DNA of 64,000 bases from Streptomyces luteolifulvus. Its GTDB lineage: Bacteria; Actinomycetota; Actinomycetes; Streptomycetales; Streptomycetaceae. Location of the stretch: assembly GCF_008806595.1 (NCBI RefSeq), contig NZ_VZRB01000009.1, forward strand, positions 124,001 through 188,000. Reading direction: 5' to 3'. The notes under the pieces are model-generated. The model searched no databases. It saw only the letters and a program-made list of their open reading frames with translations, and was not told where the DNA came from. Of this stretch, positions 55,851 through 64,000 are shown one piece after another. The number at the start of each line of letters is the position of its first letter. Within the stretch, counting starts at the first letter, position 1. A program made the translations under genes and the position numbers.

Positions 55851-57335
55851 TCAGCCCCTCCCCAGGAGCACTCGGGCCTCACCGACGGTGATGACGGAGC
55901 CGGTCACGAGCACACCGCCGCCCGCGAACTCGCCCTCCTCCTCGGCGAGCGTGATCGCGGCCTCCAGCGCGTCGGGCAGCCGCGGCTCGACCTGCACCCG
56001 CTCCTCGCCGAACACCTCGACCGCGATCGCCGCGAGCTCGTCGGCGTCCATCGCACGATGGGTGGAGTTCTGTGTGACGACGACCTCGGCGAAGATCGGC
56101 TCGAAGGCTTCGAGGAGCCCCCGCACGTTCTTGTCCCCGCTCGCCCCGACCACACCGATCAGCCGGCTGAAGTCGAAGGCCTCGCCGACGGCCTCGGCCG
56201 TGGCGCGGGCCCCTGCCGGATTGTGCGCCGCGTCCAGTACGACGGTCGGCGACCGCCGTACGACCTCCAGCCGGCCCGGCGACGCCACCGACGCGAAGGC
56301 CTTGCGGACCGTCTCGGCGTCGAGCGGCTCGGGCCGCTCGGAGCCGACCCCGAAGAACGCCTCGACCGCGGCCAGCGCCACGGCGGCGTTGTGGGCCTGA
56401 TAGGCGCCGTGCAGCGGCAGATACACCTCGGTGTACTCACCGCCGAGCCCGCGCAGGGTGAGCAGCTGCCCGCCGACGGCGACCTGACGGGAGACGACCC
56501 CGAACTCCAGCCCCTCGCGCGCCACGGTGGCGTCGACCTCGACGGCCTTCTTCAGCAGCACCTGGGCCGCGTCCACTGGCTGCTGGGCCAGGATGACGGT
56601 CGCGTCCTGCTTGACGATGCCGGCCTTCTCGGCGGCGATCTCGGCGGGCGTCTCACCGAGGCGGTCGGTGTGGTCGAGGTCGATGGGGGTGACGACGGCG
56701 ACATCCCCGTCGATCACGTTGGTGGCGTCCCAGGAGCCGCCCATGCCCACTTCCACGACGGCGACATCGACGGGTGCGTCGGCGAAGGCGGCGTACGCCA
56801 TCCCCGTCAGCACCTCGAAGAAGGAGAGCCGGTACTCCTGCTGGGAGTCGACCATCTCGATGTACGGCTTGATGTCCTGGTACGTCTCGACGAACCGCTC
56901 GGCGGAGATCGGCGCACCGTCGAGACTGATCCGCTCGGTGATCGACTGGACGTGCGGGGAGGTGTACCGACCGGTGCGCAGCTCGAAGGCGCCGAGCAGG
57001 GCCTCGATCATGCGGGCGGTGGAGGTCTTGCCGTTGGTCCCGGTGATGTGGAGGGAGGGGTACGACCGCTGCGGCTCCCCCAGCACGTCCATCAGCGCGG
57101 AGATACGGCTGACCGACGGCTCCAGCTTGGTCTCGCCCCACCGTGTCGCCAGCTCGGCCTCGACCTCGCGCAGGGCCTTGTCGACCTCGGGGTCCTTTGG
57201 GCGGGCGGGTACGGCGGCGGCGGACGGGCCGCCCTGGGTGCGCAGGGTACGGCTGCCGGCCTCGATGACCGCGAGATCGGGGTCACGGTCGGTCTCGGCG
57301 GCGATCATCTCGTCGAAGGAGTCGGGCTCACTCAC
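55851..57335 (-). CDS. folC: Folylpolyglutamate/dihydrofolate synthase
   Basis: ATP-dependent ligase that adds glutamates to folates. Mur-ligase fold signatures: SLHITGTNGKTSTARMIEAL (P-loop), RYTSPHVQSITERISLDG, VEVGMGGSWDATNVIDGDVA and VVLDAAHNPAGARATAEAVG. GTG 57335 (VSEPDSFDEM) gives 494 residues, with a 60-residue acidic N-terminal extension. TAGACT ends 7 nt before the GTG and no Shine-Dalgarno is seen, so it is probably leaderless. A terminator separates it from valS. Confidence 0.96.
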   Translation of the reverse strand: MSEPDSFDEMIAAETDRDPDLAVIEAGSRTLRTQGGPSAAAVPARPKDPEVDKALREVEAELATRWGETKLEPSVSRISALMDVLGEPQRSYPSLHITGTNGKTSTARMIEALLGAFELRTGRYTSPHVQSITERISLDGAPISAERFVETYQDIKPYIEMVDSQQEYRLSFFEVLTGMAYAAFADAPVDVAVVEVGMGGSWDATNVIDGDVAVVTPIDLDHTDRLGETPAEIAAEKAGIVKQDATVILAQQPVDAAQVLLKKAVEVDATVAREGLEFGVVSRQVAVGGQLLTLRGLGGEYTEVYLPLHGAYQAHNAAVALAAVEAFFGVGSERPEPLDAETVRKAFASVASPGRLEVVRRSPTVVLDAAHNPAGARATAEAVGEAFDFSRLIGVVGASGDKNVRGLLEAFEPIFAEVVVTQNSTHRAMDADELAAIAVEVFGEERVQVEPRLPDALEAAITLAEEEGEFAGGGVLVTGSVITVGEARVLLGRG

Positions 57336-57352
57336 GGGGCCCAGTCTACGTA

Positions 57353-57407
57353 CGCGGCCCGCGGGCGTGTGTGCCGCCTGGGGCGGCACGACTGCCCGCG
57401 GGCCGCG
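57353..57407 (-). terminator. Terminator of valS
   Basis: Outer arms 57353-57366 and 57394-57407 and inner arms 57371-57378 and 57382-57389 form one long stem-loop directly after the valS stop (57413). Confidence 0.85.
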
Positions 57408-57412
57408 CTCGC

Positions 57413-60037
57413 CTACGCCTGCGGCAACCGCTCCAGCTGGGCCTTGATGCGGGCGATGTCCTCGTCCGCCTTCGCCAGCCTCGTCCGGATCTTGTCCACG
57501 ACGTGGTCCGGCGCCTTCGACAGGAACGCCTCGTTGCCGAGCTTGGCGTTCGCCTGGGCCTTCTCCTTCTCCGCGGCGGCGAGATCCTTCGCCAGCCGCT
57601 TCCGCTCCGCCGCCACATCGATCGTGCCGGACAGATCCAGCGCCACCGTGGCCCCCGCGACCGGCAGGGTCGCCGTCGCCGAGAAACCCTCGCCCTCGGG
57701 CTGGAGGCGCAGCAGCTGGCGGATCGCCGCCTCGTGGGGCGCCAGCGCCGTACCGTCCAGGGTCAGGCGCGCCGGGACGCGCTGCCCCGGCTGCAGGCCC
57801 TGGTCGGCGCGGAAGCGGCGGACCTCGGTGATGACGGACTGGAGGGTCTCGATCTCCTGCTCGGCCGCCTTGTCCCGGAAGCCGCTGTCCTTCGGCCACT
57901 CGGCGATGACGACCGACTCGCCGCCCGTGAGGGTGGTCCAGAGGGTCTCGGTGACGAACGGGACGACCGGGTGCAGCAGCTTGAGGGTGACGTCGAGGAC
58001 CTCGCCCAGGACGCGCTGGGAGACCTCGGCCGCCTCGCCGCCCGCCTGGAACGTCGTCTTGGACAGCTCGACGTACCAGTCGAAGACCTCGTCCCACGCG
58101 AAGTGGAACAGCGCGTCCGAGAGCTTCGCGAACTGGAAGTCCTCGTAGAACGCGTCGACTTCGGAGACGACGGAGTTGAGGCGGGACAGGATCCAGCGGT
58201 CCGTGGCCGACATGGCGGACGGCTCCGGCAGGGGTCCCTCGACCGTCGCGCCGTTCATCAGCGCGAAGCGGGTCGCGTTCCAGATCTTGTTGGCGAAGTT
58301 GCGGGAGCCCTGGACCCAGTCCTCGCCGATCGGGACGTCGACACCCGGGTTCGCGCCACGCGCCAGCGTGAACCGGAGCGCGTCCGACCCGTACTTGTCC
58401 ATCCAGTCCAGCGGGTTGACCGCGTTGCCGAAGGACTTCGACATCTTCTTGCCGAACTGGTCGCGGACCATGCCGTGCAGGGCGATGGTGTGGAACGGCG
58501 AGGTGCCGTCCATCGCGTACAGGCCGAACATCATCATCCGGGCGACCCAGAAGAAGAGGATGTCGTAGCCGGTGACCAGGACGGAGTTCGGGTAGAACTT
58601 CGTGAGCGACTCGGTCTGCTCGGGCCAGCCCAGCGTGGAGAACGGCCACAGACCGGAGGAGAACCAGGTGTCCAGGACGTCGGTGTCCTGGCGCCAGCCC
58701 TCGCCGCCCGGCGGCTCCTCGTCGGGGCCGACGCAGACGACCTCGCCCTCGGGGCCGTACCAGACCGGAATGCGGTGTCCCCACCACAACTGCCGCGAGA
58801 TGCACCAGTCGTGAAGGTTGTCGACCCAGTCGAAGTACCGCTTCTCCATGTCCCGCGGGTGGATCTTGACGCGGCCGTCGCGGACGGCGTCACCGGCCGC
58901 CTTCGCGAGCGGGCCGACCTTGACCCACCACTGCATGGACAGACGCGGCTCGATGGTGGTCTTGCAGCGCGAGCAGTGGCCGACGCTGTGGACGTAGGGC
59001 CGCTTCTCGGCGACGATCCGGCCCTCGGCGCGCAGCGCGGCAACGATCGCCGAGCGGGCTTCCAGGCGGTCCAGGCCCTGGAAGGGGCCGTGGGCGGTGA
59101 TGACGGCGTGCTCGTCCATGACGGTCAGGGACGGCAGGTTGTGGCGCTGGCCGATCTCGAAGTCGTTCGGGTCGTGGGCCGGGGTGACCTTGACGGCACC
59201 CGTGCCGAACTCGGGGTCGACGTGCTCGTCGGCGACGACCGGGATGGAACGCCCGGTCAGCGGCAGCTTGATGAGCTTGCCGACCAGGTGCCGGTAGCGC
59301 TCGTCGTCCGGGTGGACGGCGACGGCGGTGTCACCGAGCATCGTCTCGGCACGGGTGGTGGCGACGACGATGGTGTCGTCCCCGTCGCCGTACTTCATGG
59401 AGACGAGCTCGCCGTCGTCCTCCTGGTACTCCACCTCGATGTCCGAGATGGCGGTCAGACAGCGCGGACACCAGTTGATGATGCGCTCGGCGCGGTAGAT
59501 CAGCTCGTCGTCGTAGAGCCGCTTGAAGATGGTCTGGACGGCCTGGGACAGTCCCTCGTCCATCGTGAAGCGCTCGCGCGACCACGCGACACCGTCTCCG
59601 AGGCGGCGCATCTGACCGCCGATCTGTCCTCCGGACTCGGCCTTCCACTGCCAGACGCGCTCGACGAAGGCCTCACGGCCGAGGTCGTGCCGGGACTTGC
59701 CCTCCTTGCCGAGCTCGCGCTCGACGACGTTCTGCGTGGCAATGCCGGCGTGGTCCATGCCCGGCTGCCACAGCGTCTCGAAGCCCTGCATGCGCTTGCG
59801 GCGGGTGAGGGCGTCGATGAGGGTGTGCTCGAAGGCGTGCCCGAGGTGCAGGCTGCCGGTGACGTTCGGCGGCGGGATGACGATGGTGTACGGCGGCCTG
59901 TCGCTCTTCTCGTCCGCCTCGAAGTAACCCCGCTCCACCCAGCGCTCGTACAGCGGCCCCTCTACATCGGCCGGCGCGTACTGGGTCGGCAGTTCGGTGT
60001 CGGGCGCTGATGGCTGCTGCTGAGCGTTCTCGGTCAC
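57413..60037 (-). CDS. valS: Valyl-tRNA synthetase
   Basis: Class Ia synthetase charging tRNA-Val. HIGH-type motif: [19 protein letters not shown]; editing domain with [19 protein letters not shown] and [21 protein letters not shown] in [20 protein letters not shown]. The C-terminus has the usual tRNA-binding coiled coil ([20 protein letters not shown]). GTG 60037, 874 residues. TAAACT ends 6 nt before the GTG and there is no Shine-Dalgarno, suggesting a leaderless transcript. No T-box structure is seen in the short upstream region. Confidence 0.97.
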   Translation of the reverse strand: MTENAQQQPSAPDTELPTQYAPADVEGPLYERWVERGYFEADEKSDRPPYTIVIPPPNVTGSLHLGHAFEHTLIDALTRRKRMQGFETLWQPGMDHAGIATQNVVERELGKEGKSRHDLGREAFVERVWQWKAESGGQIGGQMRRLGDGVAWSRERFTMDEGLSQAVQTIFKRLYDDELIYRAERIINWCPRCLTAISDIEVEYQEDDGELVSMKYGDGDDTIVVATTRAETMLGDTAVAVHPDDERYRHLVGKLIKLPLTGRSIPVVADEHVDPEFGTGAVKVTPAHDPNDFEIGQRHNLPSLTVMDEHAVITAHGPFQGLDRLEARSAIVAALRAEGRIVAEKRPYVHSVGHCSRCKTTIEPRLSMQWWVKVGPLAKAAGDAVRDGRVKIHPRDMEKRYFDWVDNLHDWCISRQLWWGHRIPVWYGPEGEVVCVGPDEEPPGGEGWRQDTDVLDTWFSSGLWPFSTLGWPEQTESLTKFYPNSVLVTGYDILFFWVARMMMFGLYAMDGTSPFHTIALHGMVRDQFGKKMSKSFGNAVNPLDWMDKYGSDALRFTLARGANPGVDVPIGEDWVQGSRNFANKIWNATRFALMNGATVEGPLPEPSAMSATDRWILSRLNSVVSEVDAFYEDFQFAKLSDALFHFAWDEVFDWYVELSKTTFQAGGEAAEVSQRVLGEVLDVTLKLLHPVVPFVTETLWTTLTGGESVVIAEWPKDSGFRDKAAEQEIETLQSVITEVRRFRADQGLQPGQRVPARLTLDGTALAPHEAAIRQLLRLQPEGEGFSATATLPVAGATVALDLSGTIDVAAERKRLAKDLAAAEKEKAQANAKLGNEAFLSKAPDHVVDKIRTRLAKADEDIARIKAQLERLPQA

Positions 60038-60173
60038 GCGCTCAGTTTAGGGGTGTCGCAGGCGTGTCCCGAAACGCGATTCCTTTGTAACGGTGCGCCC
60101 CCCGCTGCACTGCGCGCCCCACCCCTGCGCCAGGATGTCAGGAACACATAAGCATCTGGAGGGGAACCCAGAA

Positions 60174-61088
60174 ATGAGCTACAACCAGCCGGGCCCGTAC
60201 GGCGGGCAGCCCCAGCAGCCCGGACCGTACGGCCAGCCGGGCCCCTACGGCCAGCAGCCGCCGCAGGCACCCCAGCCCGGCTACGGCTACCCCCAGCAGG
60301 CCCCTCCCGGCCAGCCGCAGCCCGGCTACGGCTATCCGCAGCAGCCCCCGCAGGGCGTTCCGCCGCAGCAGACCCAGCCCTACGGGCAGCAGCCTCCGTA
60401 CGGCGTCCCGCAGCCCCCGGCTCCGGGCGGCGGCGGCAAGAAGGCCGGCCTGATCATCGGCGCGGTGGCGGTCGTGGCAGCGATCGCGGTCGGCGCGTAC
60501 TTCGTGATCGGCGGGGGCGGAAGCGGCGGGTCGGACATAGCGGACGACGGGGCGCACAAGCTCACGGCTCCGGCCACGATCGTCGACGGGCAGTACAAGA
60601 AGGGCGACAAGACCGAGACCGACACCCTGACCGAGAACGACATCAAGGACGCGGAGTCGTGGGGTGTCCAGAACCCCAAGGACGTCAGCGCGGCGTACTC
60701 CGCGGGGTCGGGCCTCACGTCGAAGCAGCTGATGTTCGCGGGCGTGTACGGCACCATCGACGACCCGGAGAAGGTCGTCGACGCGATGTTCGCCCAGATG
60801 AAGAAGGAGGCCGAGAAGGACGCCGACTCCGGCAGTAAACTCCTGGGCAGCCCCAAGGAGTTCACGCCTTCCGGCTTCGAGAACGGCATCATGAAGTGCC
60901 AGGAGATCGAGTCCAAGGAGTCCGGTCAGACCATCACGATGCCGTTCTGCATCTGGGGTGACCACAGCACGCTCACGTACGTGCTCTCGTACGACATGGC
61001 CGCCCTGGCCGCGGGCAAGAGCACCTCGATGGAGGATGCGGCCGACCTGACCGCGAAGGTCCGCAAGGACGTGCGCGTCAAGGCCTGA
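60174..61088 (+). CDS. Single-span membrane protein with Pro/Gly/Gln-rich N-terminus
   Basis: GGAGGGG precedes ATG 60174. Residues 1-85 are low-complexity PGPYGQ/PGYGYPQQ repeats, cytoplasmic in related actinobacterial proteins. A membrane helix follows (GLIIGAVAVVAAIAVGAYFV, about 90-109). The extracellular part (about 125-304) is a compact alpha/beta domain with LMFAGVYGTIDDPEKVVDAM and GFENGIMKCQEIESKESGQT, and two Cys in MKCQE and PFCIWGD that may form a disulfide. Function unknown. It is convergent with clpX, with a shared terminator, and divergent from valS. Confidence 0.88.
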   Translation: MSYNQPGPYGGQPQQPGPYGQPGPYGQQPPQAPQPGYGYPQQAPPGQPQPGYGYPQQPPQGVPPQQTQPYGQQPPYGVPQPPAPGGGGKKAGLIIGAVAVVAAIAVGAYFVIGGGGSGGSDIADDGAHKLTAPATIVDGQYKKGDKTETDTLTENDIKDAESWGVQNPKDVSAAYSAGSGLTSKQLMFAGVYGTIDDPEKVVDAMFAQMKKEAEKDADSGSKLLGSPKEFTPSGFENGIMKCQEIESKESGQTITMPFCIWGDHSTLTYVLSYDMAALAAGKSTSMEDAADLTAKVRKDVRVKA

Positions 61089-61111
61089 CGCCGCTGTCGC
61101 CCAACAGCGCA

Positions 61112-61137
61112 GGGCCCCGGTCGGTTGACCGGGGCCC
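61112..61137. terminator. Terminator between the membrane protein and clpX (convergent)
   Basis: An 11-bp perfect stem (61112-61122 with 61127-61137) and a GGTT loop, followed by CCTT. Confidence 0.85.
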
Positions 61138-61160
61138 CTTCCGCGTGCTGTGCGGTGCGG

Positions 61161-62450
61161 CTACGCCGTCTTCTGCTCGCCCGGGCCGCGGCCGTTGCGG
61201 GCGTCGCGGGGGATCAGGGTCGGGTTCACGTTCGAGTGGACGACGTCCGCTGTGATGACGACGCGGGCCACGTCCTTGCGGGACGGGACCTCGTACATCA
61301 CCGACATCAGGACCTCCTCCATGATGGCGCGAAGACCGCGCGCACCCGTCTGGCGGAGGATCGCCTGGTCGGCGATGGCCTCCAGGGCCTCGCGCTCGAA
61401 GTCCAGCTCCACACCGTCGAGTTCGAACAGGCGCTGGTACTGCTTCACCAGCGCGTTGCGCGGCTCGACCAGGATCTGGAGCAGCGCCTCGCGGTCGAGG
61501 TTGTGGACCGAGGTGATGACCGGGAGGCGGCCGATGAACTCGGGGATCATGCCGAACTTGACCAGGTCCTCGGGCATGACGTCCTCGAACTGGTCCTTGG
61601 CCTCCAGCTCCCGCTTGGAGCGGATCGTCGCGCCGAAGCCGATGCCCTTCGCGCCCGCCCGGGACTCGATGATCTTCTCCAGGCCGGCGAAGGCACCGCC
61701 CACGATGAACAGGACGTTCGTCGTGTCGATCTGGATGAACTCCTGGTGCGGGTGCTTGCGGCCGCCCTGCGGCGGGACCGAGGCCGTCGTGCCTTCGAGG
61801 ATCTTGAGCAGCGCCTGCTGAACGCCTTCACCGCTCACATCGCGGGTGATGGAAGGGTTTTCACTCTTCCGCGCGACCTTGTCGATCTCGTCGATGTAGA
61901 TGATGCCCGTCTCGGCCTTCTTGACGTCGTAGTCGGCCGCCTGGATGAGCTTCAGCAGGATGTTCTCGACGTCTTCCCCGACATAACCCGCCTCCGTCAG
62001 CGCCGTGGCGTCGGCGATGGCGAAGGGGACGTTGAGCATGCGCGCCAGTGTCTGCGCGAGGAGCGTCTTGCCGGAGCCCGTGGGGCCCAGCAGAAGGATG
62101 TTGGACTTCGCCAACTCGATGGCGTCGTCGCGGCCTTGGGCGCCGCCGTTCTCACCGGCCTGGACCCGCTTGTAGTGGTTGTACACCGCGACCGAGAGGG
62201 CCTTCTTGGCCGCCTCCTGACCGACGACGTACCCCTCGAGGAATTCGTAGATCTCGCGGGGCTTCGGGAGTTCCTCCCAGCGCACCTCGCTGGTCTCGGC
62301 GAGTTCTTCCTCGATGATCTCGTTGCAGAGATCGATGCACTCGTCGCAGATGTAGACACCGGGCCCTGCGATGAGCTTCTTGACCTGCTTCTGGCTCTTG
62401 CCGCAGAACGAGCACTTGAGCAGATCGCCGCCGTCACCGATGCGTGCCAC
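61161..62450 (-). CDS. clpX: ATP-dependent Clp protease ATP-binding subunit ClpX
   Basis: AAA+ unfoldase that feeds ClpP. Zinc-binding domain: [20 protein letters not shown] and ICDEC. Walker A GPTGSGKT, Walker [10 protein letters not shown], pore loop GYVGED, RKH loop GGRKHPHQ and the ClpP-docking IGF loop in AKGIGFGA are all present. GTG 62450 ([15 protein letters not shown]) with GGGGAAG upstream, 429 residues. The longer frame upstream is not coding; it passes the clpP2-clpX gap, where a strong stem-loop lies. Confidence 0.98.
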   Translation of the reverse strand: MARIGDGGDLLKCSFCGKSQKQVKKLIAGPGVYICDECIDLCNEIIEEELAETSEVRWEELPKPREIYEFLEGYVVGQEAAKKALSVAVYNHYKRVQAGENGGAQGRDDAIELAKSNILLLGPTGSGKTLLAQTLARMLNVPFAIADATALTEAGYVGEDVENILLKLIQAADYDVKKAETGIIYIDEIDKVARKSENPSITRDVSGEGVQQALLKILEGTTASVPPQGGRKHPHQEFIQIDTTNVLFIVGGAFAGLEKIIESRAGAKGIGFGATIRSKRELEAKDQFEDVMPEDLVKFGMIPEFIGRLPVITSVHNLDREALLQILVEPRNALVKQYQRLFELDGVELDFEREALEAIADQAILRQTGARGLRAIMEEVLMSVMYEVPSRKDVARVVITADVVHSNVNPTLIPRDARNGRGPGEQKTA

Positions 62451-62545
62451 GGTGTGCTTCCCCTTCGCCTGGGAGACGCCTAGGTCCAGCGGCTCCTGGT
62501 GCTGCCTTAATCCGACGGTACCTTGCCGGGCCCCCCGTTCGGGCC

Positions 62546-62596
62546 CCCCTTGGCCCGGTTCGCTTGACGTCGAACGTGTCAAACCGGGCCAAGGGG
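62546..62596 (-). terminator. Terminator between clpP2 and clpX
   Basis: A 15-bp stem (62546-62560 with 62582-62596) sits 25 nt after the clpP2 stop, so clpX is probably transcribed separately or by read-through. Confidence 0.75.
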
Positions 62597-62620
62597 CGGC
62601 AGACGTGTGCAGCCTTCCGC

Positions 62621-63301
62621 TCAGCGGACGGCGGCGTTGTTCATCTTCCGGGTGGAGATGATCTGGTCGATCAGGCCGTACGACAGCGCTTCCTCGGCCG
62701 TGAGGATCTTGTCGCGCTCGATGTCCTCGCGGATCTTCTCGATCGGCGTGGTGGAGTGCTTGGCCAGCATCTCCTCCAGCTGCGCGCGCATCCGGAGGAT
62801 CTCGTTGGCGGCGATCTCCAGGTCGGAGACCTGGCCGCGGCCGGTCTCGCTGTACGGCTGGTGGATCAGCACGCGGGCGTTCGGCAGCGCCATGCGCTTG
62901 CCGGGCGTACCCGCGGCCAGCAGGATCGCTGCGGCGGAGGCCGCCTGGCCCATGCAGACCGTCTGGATGTCCGGCTTCACGAACTGCATCGTGTCGTAGA
63001 TGGCCGTGAGCGCCGTGAAGGAGCCGCCCGGGCTGTTGATGTAGACCGAGATGTCCCGGTCGGGGTCCATCGACTCCAGGCACAGGAGCTGCGCCATGAC
63101 GTCATTGGCGGAGGCGTCGTCGATCTGGACGCCGAGGAAGATCACGCGCTCCTCGAAGAGCTTCGCGTACGGGTCGTACTCGCGGATGCCCTGCGAGGTG
63201 CGCTCGACGAAGCGCGGGATGACGTAACGGGACTCCGCCGCGGGACCCGTGTACTCGGCGCGTGTGCGGTCGTACAGGCCGCTGCCGGGGAAGTCGTTCA
63301 C
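62621..63301 (-). CDS. clpP2: ATP-dependent Clp protease proteolytic subunit ClpP2
   Basis: Serine protease subunit. The catalytic Ser is in [20 protein letters not shown] and the His in LIHQPYSE; the Asp is in the last third. GTG 63301 with AGGAGAG upstream, 226 residues with an N-terminal extension, as in actinobacterial ClpP2. Follows clpP1 by 50 nt in the same orientation; actinobacterial ClpP1 and ClpP2 form a mixed tetradecamer. Confidence 0.98.
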   Translation of the reverse strand: MNDFPGSGLYDRTRAEYTGPAAESRYVIPRFVERTSQGIREYDPYAKLFEERVIFLGVQIDDASANDVMAQLLCLESMDPDRDISVYINSPGGSFTALTAIYDTMQFVKPDIQTVCMGQAASAAAILLAAGTPGKRMALPNARVLIHQPYSETGRGQVSDLEIAANEILRMRAQLEEMLAKHSTTPIEKIREDIERDKILTAEEALSYGLIDQIISTRKMNNAAVR

Positions 63302-63351
63302 TGTCTCTCTCCTAGGGGCTGAGGCGGTCGGCTGGGGGCTGTGCTGGGGCC

Positions 63352-63972
63352 TCAGGCCCCGGTGCCGCCGCCGCCCGGCATGTTGACGGCCGCGGTGATG
63401 ACGTCGTCGATGAGGCCGTACGCCTTGGCCTCCTCGGCGTCGAACCAGCGGTCGCGGTCGGAGTCGCGGGTGATCTGCTCGAACGACTGACCGGTGTGCT
63501 GGGCCGTGAGCTCCGCCATGCGCTTCTTGGTGTGCAGCAGCCGCTCGGCGTGGATCTTGATGTCGGAGGCCGAGCCGGCCAGGCCCGCGGAGGGCTGGTG
63601 GATCAGGATCTCGGCATTCGGCAGCGCGAAGCGCTTGCCCGGGGTGCCCGCGCTGAGCAGGAACTGGCCCATGGAGGCGGCGAGGCCCATCGCGATCGTC
63701 ACCACGTCGTTCTTGATGAACTGCATGGTGTCGTAGATCGCCATACCGGCCGTGATCGAGCCGCCGGGGCTGTTGATGTAGAGGTTGATGTCCTTGTCGG
63801 GGTCCGCCGCGGCAAGGAGCAGCAACTGCGCGGTGATCTTGTTCGCGATGTCGTCGTCGACCGGCTGGCCGAGGAAGATGATCCGCTCGTTGAGCAGCCG
63901 GTTGTAGACCTGGTCGCCGAGGCCACCACCGATGGAAGGCTCGCCGGCGGCGGAGGGCATCAGATTCGTCAC
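63352..63972 (-). CDS. clpP1: ATP-dependent Clp protease proteolytic subunit ClpP1
   Basis: The catalytic Ser is in [20 protein letters not shown], the His in LIHQPSAG, and the C-terminus is Gly-rich ([10 protein letters not shown]). GTG 63972 lies 29 nt from the window edge with GGTGG upstream; the promoter, where the activator ClgR would bind, is outside the window. 206 residues, in tandem with clpP2. Confidence 0.97.
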   Translation of the reverse strand: MTNLMPSAAGEPSIGGGLGDQVYNRLLNERIIFLGQPVDDDIANKITAQLLLLAAADPDKDINLYINSPGGSITAGMAIYDTMQFIKNDVVTIAMGLAASMGQFLLSAGTPGKRFALPNAEILIHQPSAGLAGSASDIKIHAERLLHTKKRMAELTAQHTGQSFEQITRDSDRDRWFDAEEAKAYGLIDDVITAAVNMPGGGGTGA

Positions 63973-64000
63973 GTATCCACCTGCTCGTCTTACGACGGCG

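Noticed and set aside
60038..60173. T-box riboswitch upstream of valS
   Set aside because: The gap to the divergent gene is only 136 bp, and no specifier stem or UGGN-type antiterminator could be found. A -10-like hexamer 6 nt before the start argues for a leaderless transcript.

Overview
The window is a high-GC actinobacterial chromosome segment that reads as Streptomyces: GTG starts are frequent, intergenic DNA is short, and the gene order matches (from memory) the S. coelicolor stretch from leuS (SCO2571) to clpP1 (SCO2619). Most genes lie on the minus strand.

Layout. 1-7 kb: a membrane-anchored protein, leuS with a leucine-coding leader peptide and intrinsic terminator (an attenuator), and a plus-strand pair of a ferric-reductase-like membrane protein and a NuoF/ferredoxin chimera. 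7-8.3 kb: two identical tRNA-Ala(GGC) genes bracket two tiny zinc-ribbon proteins and the tail of an MFS transporter. 8.3-20 kb: histidine phosphatase, rsfS, an LCP glycopolymer transferase (PdtA-like), nadD, two mini membrane proteins, an M48 protease, about 1 kb of C-rich imperfect repeats, two related membrane proteins, proA and proB.

20-33 kb: a cell-surface polymer locus between proB and obg. It holds a polysaccharide pyruvyl transferase, two TagF-like polymerases fused to membrane segments, a GT2 glycosyltransferase, a cytidylyltransferase-reductase fusion that probably makes a CDP-alditol, remnants of a phoD-like and another gene, and two tandem FG-GAP secreted proteins. 33-41 kb: obg, rpmA, rplU, RNase E/G (RNase ES type), a radical-SAM-linked protein (TIGR03936/DUF2344) and a repeat-built membrane protein. 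41.1-44.7 kb: an islet with a beta-helix protein, an O-methyltransferase, a small protein and a probable serine-recombinase remnant. It is bounded by duplicated 3' ends of the adjacent radical-SAM gene, with a third, diverged copy inside.

44.7-64 kb: the radical-SAM gene, a CYTH-CHAD protein, rodA-pbp2-mreD-mreC-mreB (spore-wall and cell-shape machinery), ndk, DUF4233, folC, valS, a proline/glycine-rich membrane protein, clpX, clpP2 and clpP1.

Themes. Envelope synthesis dominates: an LCP ligase, a polymer locus and the mre cluster lie within 45 kb. A second theme is leaderless expression: several genes lack a Shine-Dalgarno sequence but have a TANNNT hexamer ending 5-8 nt before the start codon. 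The best candidates for new biology are the radical-SAM-targeted islet, the leuS attenuator and the NuoF-ferredoxin/ferric-reductase pair. Family assignments were made by reading motifs, without database searches.
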